From contig JBAMJV010002974.1 in NCBI GenBank assembly GCA_037951105.1, positions 1-64,000 on the forward strand: a stretch of 64,000 nucleotides of DNA, written 5' to 3'. Numbering within the stretch: the stretch's first letter is position 1; every line of letters starts with the position of its first letter. The stretch comes from Echinarachnius parma (taxonomy: Eukaryota > Echinodermata > Echinoidea > Clypeasteroida > Echinarachniidae). Under the pieces are notes generated by a model. It did not search any database. It was given only the letters and a program-made list of their open reading frames with translations, and had not been told where the DNA came from. Position numbers and translations under genes: made by a program. Below, in pieces: positions 55,234 to 64,000 of this stretch.

Positions 55234-58200
55234 TGATAGTCAAGGAGCATGTTCACCGAAATAAAGTCCCGTGGGATTTTTGGTATGAAAGCAAGCCACC
55301 TATTCAAATGTCTTAAGGGCATCCCAAAGAACAATAACAAACATGATTGCACTCTGAAATCTTGTGCAGGTGGCCAGCAGAGGGCACCCTTTAACCCAAC
55401 AAAAATCCGGGCTATTTGAAGTTTTTTTTAGGTAGGGGGTCATTATGCCCCCCTTAAAGGGCATCAAGCGTGGGGATGCTACACAGCGGGTCGCCATTTT
55501 GAACTGGGCCAGTTTGCGCGCACCGCATGACACTGAGCTAACGTGCATCACGCACCGTGCGCAACGTGTACTTAAGATGGCGCCGCGCATCTGATTTGAC
55601 GAATCTGAAGTATCTTTAAGATCTCGGCCTTGACATGCCCAATCATCGTGAAAACTTGCATGCATTTCAAGTAAGATGTAAACAATACCATGTTATTTTT
55701 GTTTTCTTTGAAAAATTCACTAATTTGCATATTTATGGTAATTTATGCAAAAAAGGTAATAACATTCACATTTTTGCTCATAAATCATATATTCTCCATA
55801 ATTAAACATTGATTTTCACTACATATATTCTTTAGACGATTTTGAATAATAATACAACAAAACAAATTGGAAGAGCCCGGTTATTCCTTATGTTTTCATA
55901 ATTTCTTATGTATTTCTTTGTTTTTTAACTTTTGTATTTCATTGTTTTTGTTGTTTAATTTTATTTCAAACTTTAATTGAACTATTTTGACTCCAAAAAC
56001 AAATACCTAAAAGGTAAACAAGACCAATTAGCCAATGATATGTCCGTTTTTATGAAAACTGATATTTCCATATGTTTTGTACACAAATCACGAAATTTAG
56101 CGAATGTCGGGCTGACATGCAGTGACAAAAGGTCACGTGACTTCGTAACAAAAGGTCTGATTTTCGAAACATTTGTTTTAAAAGATGCGCAAGACTCAAA
56201 AAAGGAAGTCACCAAGCGGCGGGGCGTGATCCTTTCGCGTTTCTGAGCAATCATAACAATTCCGGAGGGGGGGGCATGATGGCCTCCCGGCCTTATTAGC
56301 CTTTAATTAGGGTTAATCGAGCCGAGGGATTTTATGATAAGCAACGGTCAGCCATGGGTGTCGGTGATCCCAATACCTCAAACACTTAAACAGTAGACAG
56401 TTACCAAATTGTGGTAGGAACTTCATCCGGTCTCAATCAAATCCCTTTGACAAGGAGCTATGCTTTGTTGTGATTGTACGTTGAACGCTTGCAGTTGGAG
56501 TTGCCAACCGCCAGGCCATGTGAAGCAAGAAAATCGTCAACATCGTGAATAGTTGGATACACACTCCTATACGGTTGGAAGGGAAATGTATTCAGTCCTA
56601 CAGTGCATGAAGACTTCTGATGGTGTTTACATAGTGTATGTTGTAAAGGAGAGACACATATATTTCGCAGAAGAAAACGTTGATTTTCCAGAAGACATTG
56701 CAGATGGGAAGCGCTCCCTGAATGGGACAACGATGCCAACATTACAATGAGGCACATAGACTAGAACCCCCATCCAGCTTTGAGAGACATCCCATATAAT
56801 GACCTGTGCAACTACCATAGATGCTTGACTGTCCAAAGACAAATAGCAAAACACAAACCCCGGTCTATGCCTCCTTCGGACAAAGTAAGGACCCTCCATA
56901 ACCATCAAATGATTCCCTTCCAGATGTTGCCCGACTAATGTGTCGAACTGTGTCTAGTTCTCAGCAGCAGGTACTCTGTGGACATTCAGCAAATACAGTG
57001 CTATCAGCTCCACTAGACAGAGGCATTCAATGTTGGCAAAGCAGCTTCAGCCTATTTAGGGGAATGCCACATCGTTTTGTACCAACTCCAGTTACGAAGT
57101 TGGTGTTGCTACATACATAAATTGGGATACTGCCATAATGTGGTCTCAAAATGGACCTCAGATGGAACAGTGACTGTAAGGTTAACAAAATGAATGTGTT
57201 TCCATCGCTCTCCTCACATGCTTTCCCGCAATGATCTGCTTCACTGTCAATGATTCGTATACATCTGTGTTTGGCCAGAAGAATATGATGCCCCCTTTTC
57301 TCGATGTACGCGCTAATGCAACTAAGATGTGCCATGACGGTGTGAAAGTCCCCTAGCCGCAGTACCAAGTGGTTCATGTTATGTGGGCCATCTGCAGATG
57401 CTTTGCTGACTTGTGCAGGCCCAACTCACGGGACATCACAGTTTTTAGCGCTAATCCGTTGGGCTTACATGCGCACAGTGAGTAATGAGTTCCAGTCATG
57501 TGCCAACGTGTGCTTTTATAATGTGGCGGTGTGCCTACTCATTTGGTATAGTAATTCACTGGCAATTAGTGGATGGATTGGTATGTAGATCATTTTAGGA
57601 TACCAGTTTGTTCTCGGGTGGCAGTTTCATGTAAGATCGTCACATTATAGGACTGCTTCATCATCCTCTCTGAATGCTCGCTGCTGATACCTAACCACGG
57701 TTCGACCCATCAGTAAGGTAACATCTGGAAGGGAGCCATTTGATGGTTGTGGAGGGTCTAAATACGTCTTAGTCCGAAGGAGACACATACTGTTTTTGTT
57801 TTGCTATTTGGTTTTGGACAGTCAAGCAGCTTGGTAGTTGCTCATGTCATCAGATCCTTCGGTGTGTCTCTCAAAGCTGACTGGGGATTATACATCTAGG
57901 TGCCTCATTGTCATATTGGCTTCTTTTGTAAAATTGCCATCGCTGTCCCATGCAGGGAGCGCTTCCCATCTGCAATGTCTTCTGCGAAGTCAATGTTGTC
58001 TACTGCGAAATATATGTGTCTCTCCTAGTTACAACATATGAGGGTATGTAGACATGACCATTGGCCTTCATTCACTGTAGGGCACTGAAGTCACAAATTA
58101 CCCTTCCAACCGTTTAGGAGTGTGTATCCAACTATTTACGATGTTGACGATTTTATTGCTTCACATGGCCTGGTGGTTGGCAACTCCAACTGCAAGCGTC

Positions 58201-59281
58201 CAATGTACACTCACAAAAAATCACAGCTCCTTGTCAAAGGGATTTTATGAAAACCGGATGAAGTTCCTACCACCACTTGGTAACTGTCTACTCTTTGAGT
58301 GTTAGAGGTATTGGGATCACCGACACCCATGGCTGACCGTTGCTTATCATAATATCCCTTAGCTCGATTAACCCCAATAAGGCCGGGGGTCATCATGCCC
58401 CCCCCCCCCCCCCCCTCCGGAATTTGTCTGATTGCTCGGAAACGCGTAAGGATAACGCCCCGCCGCTTGATGACTTTCTTCTTTTGAGTCTTGCGCATCT
58501 TTTAAAACTACTTTTTTGAAAATCTGACATTTTGTTACAAAGTCACGTGACCTTTTGTAACTGCATGTCAGCCCGAAATTCGCTAATTTTCGTGATTTGT
58601 GTACAAAACATATGGAAATATCAGTTTTCATAAAAACAGATATATCATTGGCTAATTGGTCTTGTTTACCTTTTAGGTATTTGTTTTTGGAGTCAAAATA
58701 GTTCAATTAAAGTTAGAAATAAAATAAAACAACAAAAACAATAAAATACAAAAGTAAAAAAACAAAGAAATACATAAGAAATTATCAAAACAATAGAAAA
58801 CCTAAGGAATAACCGGGCTCTTCCAATTCTTTTTGTTGTATTATTATTCAAAATCGCCTAAAGAATATATGTAGTGAAAATTAATGTTTAATTATGAAGA
58901 ATATATGATTTATGGTCAAAAATGCGATTTTTTAAACCTTTTTTGCATAAATTACCATAAATATGCAAATTAGTGAATTTTTCGAAGAAAACAAAAATAA
59001 CATGGTAATGTTTACTTGAAATGCATGCAAGTTTTCGCGACGATTGGGCATTTCAAGGCCAAGATCTTAAGGGGGCCATAATGACCCCCTACCGAGAAAA
59101 AACCCTCAAATAGCCCGGATTTTTGTAGGGTTAAAGGGTGCCCTCTGCTGGCCACCTGCACAAGATTTCAGAGTGCAATCATGTTTTGTATTGTTATTTG
59201 GGATGCCCTTGAGACATTTGAATAGGTGGCTTGCTTTCATACCAAAAATCCCACGGGAATTTTCAAGCTCCTTGACTATGA
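55234..59281. mobile_element. 4 kb element with 1.7 kb inverted arms
   Basis: The left arm starts ATAGTCAAGGAGC and the right arm ends GCTCCTTGACTAT. Inverted similarity runs inward through CAGGTGGCCAGCAGAGGGC, GACTCCAAAAACAAATACC, CGGTTGGAAGGG, GGTGTTTACATAG and CCATCAAATG..TTCCCTTCCAGATG, to about 57000 on the left and 57660 on the right. The arms are diverged with indels. The centre (57000-57660) is single copy and has a minus-strand open frame. No obvious target duplication. Confidence 0.78.
57027..57377 (-). CDS. Unrecognised open frame in the loop of the inverted-repeat element
   Basis: A 116-codon minus-strand frame opening MNHLVLRLGDFHTVMAHL, followed by a SYIEKRG-like region and a Cys/His-poor tail. 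The LGDFHT stretch looks protein-like, and I have a weak impression of similarity to uncharacterised repetitive proteins of marine invertebrates, but cannot confirm it. It lies where a transposon's own gene would be expected. The frame may be only a fragment of a decayed gene that extends into the arms. Confidence 0.3.
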   Translation of the reverse strand: MNHLVLRLGDFHTVMAHLSCISAYIEKRGHHILLAKHRCIRIIDSEADHCGKACEESDGNTFILLTLQSLFHLRSILRPHYGSIPIYVCSNTNFVTGVGTKRCGIPLNRLKLLCQH

Positions 59282-59484
59282 CTGTGCACTGTGAGTTACA
59301 ATTAATTGTCACTAAAACATAAATTGTGCATTTCAACCAAACAAATTTGAACATTTAGTCATTATGATTTGCCTTAGATATTTCTTACAATCGTTTGTAT
59401 CTCTTTCTTCAACGGGGCCAGGTCTGTGCACAATCGTGGTATGGAAAGATGGAAAGGAAATTCGCTCGTATATTGATGAAATAC

Positions 59485-60000
59485 GATGATTAAGAGAAAT
59501 GATGATGATGACGAAGATGATGACGATGAGGATGGTTATGATGATGACAATGATAAGTATTACATCGAGGATGTAGTAATGACAATGGTTATGATGATGA
59601 TGTTGATGATGAGGATGATAAGGATGATGATGACGATGATGAATTTGAAGATGATCGATGATAATAGTATTGATGATGATGATGATGATAACAAGATCGA
59701 CGATGGAGTAATGACAATGGTGGTGATGATGATGATTATGATGATGATGATTATGATAATGATGATGATTTGCTACTGCTGCTGCTGGTGCTGTTAATTA
59801 ATTAATTTATTGATTAATGCAGATGATTGTGATGATGAGAGGTAGGGGGAGAGGATGGTGATGATGATGATGATGATGATAATGATGCTGATGATGGTGA
59901 TGATGATGGTGATGATGATGATGATGATTGTGTTGGTGATGATGATGATGGTGTTGATAACGATGATGGTTATGACAATGGTGACGATGAGGTGTTGTGG
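59485..60000. repeat. GAT/ATG trinucleotide microsatellite
   Basis: Imperfect GATGATGAC and ATGATGATG repeats, interrupted near 59780-59845. Acidic, Met-rich and His-rich frames on either strand are repeat artefacts. Confidence 0.95.
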
Positions 60001-60297
60001 CGCAGGAGCTGTTGTGGCACGATCGGATAGGCGCTTGACTACCAAGCACGGGAGCCGGATTCGAACCCAGATCGATGCCGCCAGTACAACACTAGTGTCC
60101 TTCAGCAAGGCACTTTATCCACATTGCTGCTCCCCGCCAAGGTGCAATATGGGTGCTTGGCATGAATGAGGGTGTATATAAAGCATGCGTGCACTATAAA
60201 GTAGCACTGCTGGAATACTCCCCAGGAAGTGGAGAGAGTGCACAATGTATTGCGGAAGTGTATCCAATGGCCGAGTTATAAATAATAATATTGTGTA
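60001..60297 (+). mobile_element. tRNA-derived SINE, nearly complete (plus strand)
   Basis: tRNA-like head with A-box-like TGGCACGATCGGATAGGCG and B box GGATTCGAACCC (60057-60068), core TCAGCAAGGCACTTTATCCACATTGC, a 3' half ending GTATCCAATGGCCGAG and an AATAATA tail. Same architecture as the minus-strand SINE at 16969-17303. Confidence 0.78.
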
Positions 60298-60410
60298 TGC
60301 TTGTATATTTACGACTCTCATTTCTTGTCCATTTTCACAATCATGAAAAATGGAAATTGATCTGGGAGCGAATCCACATTTAACACGTTGTGGCTTCGAT
60401 CTGTTTTATA

Positions 60411-60720
60411 CAGGTATGAACGGGCTCCCTCTTGCTCCATTTCCGTGTATTGTCCGTTGCGCTTGTTCTTCAGCAAACAATAATCTACTGCCCTCTACCC
60501 ATGTGTGTAAATGGGGGCCCAGAAGGATGAGAAAGTGTTTTCCTAACATTGTGTGCGCCTTACAAGCGACTGGCTAGAATACTTCCCAGGGAGTGGAAAT
60601 TGTGCACTTTGCGTGTAAGAACGATAGAAGTGGGTATCCGTTGCCCCGGGTATTAATAATATCGCATACAGGCTCTCTGCAATTTGCGCTCTATGAATGT
60701 CTATTATTGTTATTATTATT
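60411..60720 (+). mobile_element. Second, degenerate SINE
   Basis: No tRNA-like head, but the core GTGTGTAAATGGGGGCCCAG, CTAGAATACTTCCCAGGGAGTGG and AAGTGGGTATCCGTTG matches the 3' half of the SINE at 60001. Its ATT tail merges into the microsatellite. Confidence 0.65.
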
Positions 60721-60790
60721 ATTACCATTAGTATTATCATTATTATTATCATTACCATTATTATTATCATTATTATTATTATGATAATTA

Positions 60791-60821
<31 letters not shown>

Positions 60822-60893
60822 TATCATTCTTATTATTATCATCATCATTATTATTAATATTATTATTAGTAGTAGTAGTAGTATTATTAATTA

Positions 60894-60929
<36 letters not shown>

Positions 60930-60936
60930 CAATAAT
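60706..60936. repeat. (ATT)n microsatellite
   Basis: ATT/ATC repeats with AGT interruptions. The Ile-rich frame here is an artefact. Probably grown from the SINE tail. Confidence 0.95.
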
Positions 60937-60966
60937 GAATGTCCTGAAAATAATGCAGCTATCTAG

Positions 60967-61724
60967 CTAGTATAGGCTAGTATATATATATTGGTCTATA
61001 TCAACCAAACAGACTTAAAATTCAAGTCGTAAGTCATTATCTGGATGATTCTTTCCGTTTTGTCCCAAATTAAATCTTCGTTATGCAGGTATTTGAATTG
61101 AAGAAAATAGTGACAAGGGAGTTTCTGCGTAAAATTATTCTCATCTTCTACACGATTTCCTTTATACTATAGTGGTATGTAGGTCACAAAGAAAAACAAG
61201 TTCCATATAGGCAAGGTCCTTGCATTATCCACATGATCCTATAATGGAACAGGACTTTCGTCATCCAAGGTCGAGGTCACGTGCATGTCTACAAATCCGT
61301 TTGATTAAACAATTTTGCGCAGCTATTTTTGTAGCACTATAAAATCCATTTTGATTACCGTATAAGTAATAACCTTCATTTAATAGCAGGTATATACATG
61401 ACATAGCTTATGTTGATCATACACCCAAATAAACCATGATGCAAGAATGGTCTTTCATTGATATGCACAGATTTACATAACACGGAAGAGCCCATGTTGT
61501 ACATCTCATCGGATATTATATAGCTTGATGTGATGTTGGTAGCTTTAATTAGCCTTCTGTTAGAAGCGTATAAGAAACAAACAAAGTTCTCTGCATGAAA
61601 AAGAACAGACCCTTGGTCATCGCCGTTGCTGAATCTGCGAATAATCTGTTGGTTTTGTGTCAGGTTTATAAGAGCTTCACAAGCATTGAAAAGGGTCTCA
61701 GGGGCAAATTACATACAGCACGAC
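60967..61724. other. Non-coding stretch
   Basis: No gene or repeat family recognised; ordinary AT-rich sequence. Confidence 0.45.
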
Positions 61725-61796
61725 GGCTCTCTAGCTCGTCTGGTGGAGCACCAGTCTAGCAATCCGGAGGTCTTGGGTTCGAATCCCGGGGGAACC
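61725..61796 (+). tRNA. tRNA-Ala(AGC)-like sequence, probably pseudogene or SINE head
   Basis: A 72-base sequence that folds as a cloverleaf: acceptor GGCTCTC/GGGAACC (one mismatch), D arm GCTC..GAGC, loop CTAGCAA with anticodon AGC, T arm with TTCGAAT. The anticodon stem has two mismatches (A-C and T-T) and no TTTT terminator follows closely. A and B boxes (TAGCTCGTCTGG, GGTTCGAATCC) are intact. It is more likely a tRNA-derived repeat than a working gene. Confidence 0.45.
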
Positions 61797-62486
61797 CTAT
61801 CTTCTTTGCTCTTGTTCATTAACAAAGGAAGAAGATACTAAGGACCCTGTTGGTTACAATTATGCACGGCACCCGTTCTGTCACCTGTACCTATATAATA
61901 TGCGGGACTTGACCAAGATGCATTTCATGCAGAGATGTTTCGTTCTCAATTTACTGAGGTGCCTATTAGTTGTTCATGGAAGAACTAGTAAGTATCAATT
62001 AATATTAGTAATTTATTTAAAATAACCATTATCAGTAACATTCAAGTACATTACAGATTTAACATGTTTAATGAAACATTGGATCGTTATATATAGCAGA
62101 CAATAATTGTGTTATTATTTATGAAGAGCAGACAATAATTGTTAAACGTTTTGTAATAATAATACATTGAACTCTAACATGTATAATGCATTGTATACAC
62201 ACGCTGCGCCACGCATTTCCCAACGTACGCAACAAAAACAACTTAGTATGCAACAATGGCAACTAATGTTTATAAACTAATGTTTGAAAATGAAACTTAA
62301 CTTTGGTCAATATCACTAATCATAATTCATTTCCCTAGACACAAATCGTATTACTTTCAGTCGTTTACGCTTCAAACTTGACTTTGGTCAATATCGAACA
62401 CACGGTATAATACACCTTATTTGTTGTCTTAGATGAACGTACAAATTTTGTAAAGCTTCCACACTTTAAACCATATTTTCATTCAG
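61797..62486. other. AT-rich sequence before the second lectin exon
   Basis: Tandem hints only (GACAATAATTGT at about 62099 and 62131; AACTTTGGTCAATATC near 62299 and 62382). No exon found. Confidence 0.45.
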
Positions 62487-62759
62487 ACAGCTACGCGTGC
62501 CCACCCGGTTGGCTTCTTGTAGAGACTGGCTGCTACAGCCAAGCACCGGGGCCGGACTTCATGGACTACCAGGGGGCAGTCGCGGCGTGCGCGGATGCCG
62601 ACGGCTCGCTGATTTTCACTCCGTCGTCGGAGAGCGAGATCAACATTGTTCCTGACCAATTCACGAGTCCGGGGGATAACATCTGGGTCGGATGCAACGA
62701 CACCGTCGTGGAAGGCATATTCCAGTGCGTCGATGGATCGCACTTGAATTCAACTTCTG
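62487..62759 (+). CDS. Second lectin gene exon: N-terminal part of a C-type lectin-like domain
   Basis: Acceptor TTTTCATTCAG, donor CTG|GTTAGT, 273 bases, phase 1-1. It encodes YACPPGWLLVETGCYSQ, a YQGAVAACADADGSL helix, NIWVGCNDTVVEGIFQCVDGS and ends at STSG. This aligns module for module with the exon at 11648 (GW..GCY, A..C.., W-V-G-C, VEG.F.C) and has a similar length (91 versus 93 codons), so it is a paralogue. The sequence differs substantially and is more GC-rich. The C-terminal CTLD exon is expected beyond the LINE that follows, outside the window. It belongs to a second lectin gene or a second lectin domain of the same family. Confidence 0.85.
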
Positions 62760-62796
62760 GTTAGTGACAACAAAGTACGAGTTGTATTATAATTAG

Positions 62797-63066
62797 CGTG
62801 ACGAGCTGTACGAGGCGAGGTTTAAGTTGAAGGGGAAGGCCTCCTACAAGGGGGTCTTCGTCAACGAGGATCTGACCCCTCTTCGGTACGCGGTCCTGAT
62901 GGCAGCGAAGAATGCGCCAGGTGTCAAGCAGGTGACGTCCAGAAATGGGAACATCTCCTGCAAGATGCATGATGACTCATTTAAGACACTTCGCTCCCCT
63001 GACGACCTCTTTGAAATCGGGGTTGAGGACGTCAAATATGAGAACTTCCGTCTGCACATTATCTAG
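62797..63066 (+). CDS. LINE ORF1 protein, C-terminal fragment
   Basis: 90 codons after a TAG at 62794: RDELYEARFKLKGKA, VFVNEDLTPLRYAVLMAAKN, SRNGNISCKMHD, then FKTLRSPDDLFEIG and a stop at 63064-63066. The INEDLT..R and NG-I pattern is that of the C-terminal domain of LINE ORF1 nucleic-acid chaperones. It is 5'-truncated and cannot start on its own except at internal TTG or ATG codons. It is GC-rich, in contrast to ORF2 directly downstream. Confidence 0.65.
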   Translation, partial: RDELYEARFKLKGKASYKGVFVNEDLTPLRYAVLMAAKNAPGVKQVTSRNGNISCKMHDDSFKTLRSPDDLFEIGVEDVKYENFRLHII

Positions 63067-63116
63067 TTTCTTCATTAATATTACTATGATATTTCTATGT
63101 TCACTTTTTGGTGAAA

Positions 63117-64000
63117 ATGGCTGATATCCACGAAGACATTAATTTGTTCGATATTGACTCTTTTGAGTTAACCCCATTTGAATTTGATACTAGATTGTGT
63201 TCGAAGTTCTCAAAAGCTTTCACGATATCTCATATAAATATAAGGTCTTTAAATAAAAATATTGATGCCTTAAAATTAGTGTATGAAGAATGTATTAACT
63301 CGAAATTTCATTTAATTGGATTGTCTGAAGTATGGAATGTGTCTTGTACAGATATCCTTGGGATAGATGGATATACTTTGGAAGTGAACTGTAGAGACCC
63401 TGGTATACGAGGAGGAGGTGTTGGAGTCTATGTTCATTCTGCATTGAAATATAAAATGTTGACGTATGATATTGACTTTGCTGAATCATTGTGGCTTGAA
63501 GTTCAGATTGGTGATTGTTCTGTTGTTGTAGGTGTCATTTATAGAAAACCAAATACCGATATCGTCCAGTTTCAAGGGAGTTTATTGTCTGTGTTAGAAA
63601 GGATTAAAATTGATAAAAAATTGTGTATTTTAATGGGTGATTTCAATATTGACTTGTATAATCCCAGTGTAAATGCTGAAATGTTTGTTACTTCCTTAGT
63701 GTGTTTGGGAATGCATCAATTGATTAAGCCCCTTACTAGGGTAACATCCATGTCAGGTTCGTTAATTGATCATATTTACACAAATATGGGTACAGGTCGC
63801 ATATGTGCTGGTACAATTGTAACTGACATTTCAGATCACTTTCCTACATTTGCTATTTTTGAAGATAGCTCAGTAAACTTGCAACCGCAAGGAGAAGTAC
63901 GATATAGAAGTTATAAATATTATGATAAAGAACGGTTTTGTCATAGTTTACTCTCGGAATCTTGGGAAAATGTTTATGAATGTACTGATGTTAATAATGC
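63117..64000 (+). CDS. LINE ORF2, N-terminal endonuclease domain (runs off the window)
   Basis: ATG at 63117 (AAAATGG) opens a frame of at least 294 codons with no break. It is an apurinic-type endonuclease: HINIRSLNKN (39-48), the GLSEVW motif with catalytic E71, RGGGVGVYV (98-106), YRKPN (142-146), GDFNIDL with D175 (174-180), and the final TDISDHFP with SDH at 239-241. All main catalytic motifs are present. The enzyme nicks the target for reverse transcription; the RT domain should follow outside the window. The codon usage is AT-rich, similar to the RT remnant at 3-1615. Confidence 0.88.
   Translation, partial: MADIHEDINLFDIDSFELTPFEFDTRLCSKFSKAFTISHINIRSLNKNIDALKLVYEECINSKFHLIGLSEVWNVSCTDILGIDGYTLEVNCRDPGIRGGGVGVYVHSALKYKMLTYDIDFAESLWLEVQIGDCSVVVGVIYRKPNTDIVQFQGSLLSVLERIKIDKKLCILMGDFNIDLYNPSVNAEMFVTSLVCLGMHQLIKPLTRVTSMSGSLIDHIYTNMGTGRICAGTIVTDISDHFPTFAIFEDSSVNLQPQGEVRYRSYKYYDKERFCHSLLSESWENVYECTDVNN

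Larger units (their letters stand above)
62780..64000 (+). mobile_element. Non-LTR retrotransposon, 5' part with ORF1 end and ORF2 start
   Basis: Immediately after the lectin exon's donor comes a LINE in the plus orientation: the C-terminal part of ORF1 (to 63066), a 50-base gap, then ORF2 from 63117 running off the window. Its 5' boundary lies between about 62762 and 62796, so ORF1 is truncated. It sits in the intron of the second lectin gene, within a few tens of bases of the splice donor. Confidence 0.8.

Noticed and set aside
59486..60049. Asp-rich, Met-rich and His-rich frames
   Set aside because: They are products of the GAT/ATG microsatellite.
61725..61796. Functional tRNA-Ala gene
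   Set aside because: Two mismatches in the anticodon stem and no nearby T-run terminator make a pseudogene or SINE head more likely.

Overview
The window is eukaryotic, intron-containing and extremely repeat-rich. It holds several non-LTR retrotransposons, a Ty3/gypsy LTR element, tRNA-derived SINEs with (ATT)n tails, many MITE or foldback elements, satellite-like arrays, and at least one multi-exon gene of C-type lectin, EGF and PAN/apple-like modules. That mix suggests a marine invertebrate with a domain-shuffled lectin repertoire, for example a lancelet, hemichordate or echinoderm. The species cannot be fixed from sequence alone. No bacterial-style operons or CRISPR arrays were seen.

Host genes. 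Nine plus-strand exons can be chained by splice sites and phase: a short Pro/Thr exon (10548-10604), a C-type lectin-like domain (CTLD) over two exons (11648-11926 and 14626-14745), three Thr/Pro-rich mucin-like exons (37198-37332, 38161-38412, 41319-41519), an EGF domain split over two exons (47093-47148 and 47608-47665), and a PAN/apple-like terminal exon with stop (48724-48983). All boundaries are phase 1 except the one inside the EGF domain, so the modules are freely shuffleable. A paralogous CTLD exon at 62487-62759 probably belongs to a second lectin gene that continues past the window. No signal-peptide exon was seen.

Layout. 1-1.9 kb: 3' part of a decayed non-LTR element. 1.9-4.2 kb: purine-rich hexamer arrays split by a mariner-like foldback, then a MITE. 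4.2-9.5 kb: a composite repeat made of an AGTCCT hairpin array, a CG-rich array, GAGACC/poly-G blocks and an L2-like LINE. 10.5-14.8 kb: lectin exons with a 490 bp CTA microsatellite between. 15-34.4 kb: a second copy of the same composite repeat, split by a 14.4 kb insertion (16905-31333) that starts with CCCAGCTAGCC and ends with its inverse. That insertion carries satellite-like arrays and is itself invaded by a SINE, a palindrome and a LINE. The LINE is in turn split by a gypsy element with identical LTRs. 37.5-45.2 kb: a tandem segmental duplication carrying duplicated mucin-like exons; each copy has private insertions. 45.1-46.9 kb: a 150 bp repeat family. 47-49.3 kb: EGF and PAN exons plus a broken PAN copy. 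50.5-52.6 kb: a diverged tandem array. 49.8-54.2 kb: three MITEs. 55.2-59.3 kb: a 4 kb inverted-repeat element. 59.5-61.8 kb: microsatellites, SINEs and a tRNA-like sequence. 62.5-64 kb: a lectin exon and the 5' half of a non-LTR element.

The most unusual material is the CCCAGCTAGCC family. It occurs as a 338 bp near-perfect palindrome (42725-43062) and as the 14.4 kb array-bearing insertion. The two share termini and an internal motif but differ greatly in size, and I could not assign the family to a known transposon group. Exact edges of diverged repeats are approximate.
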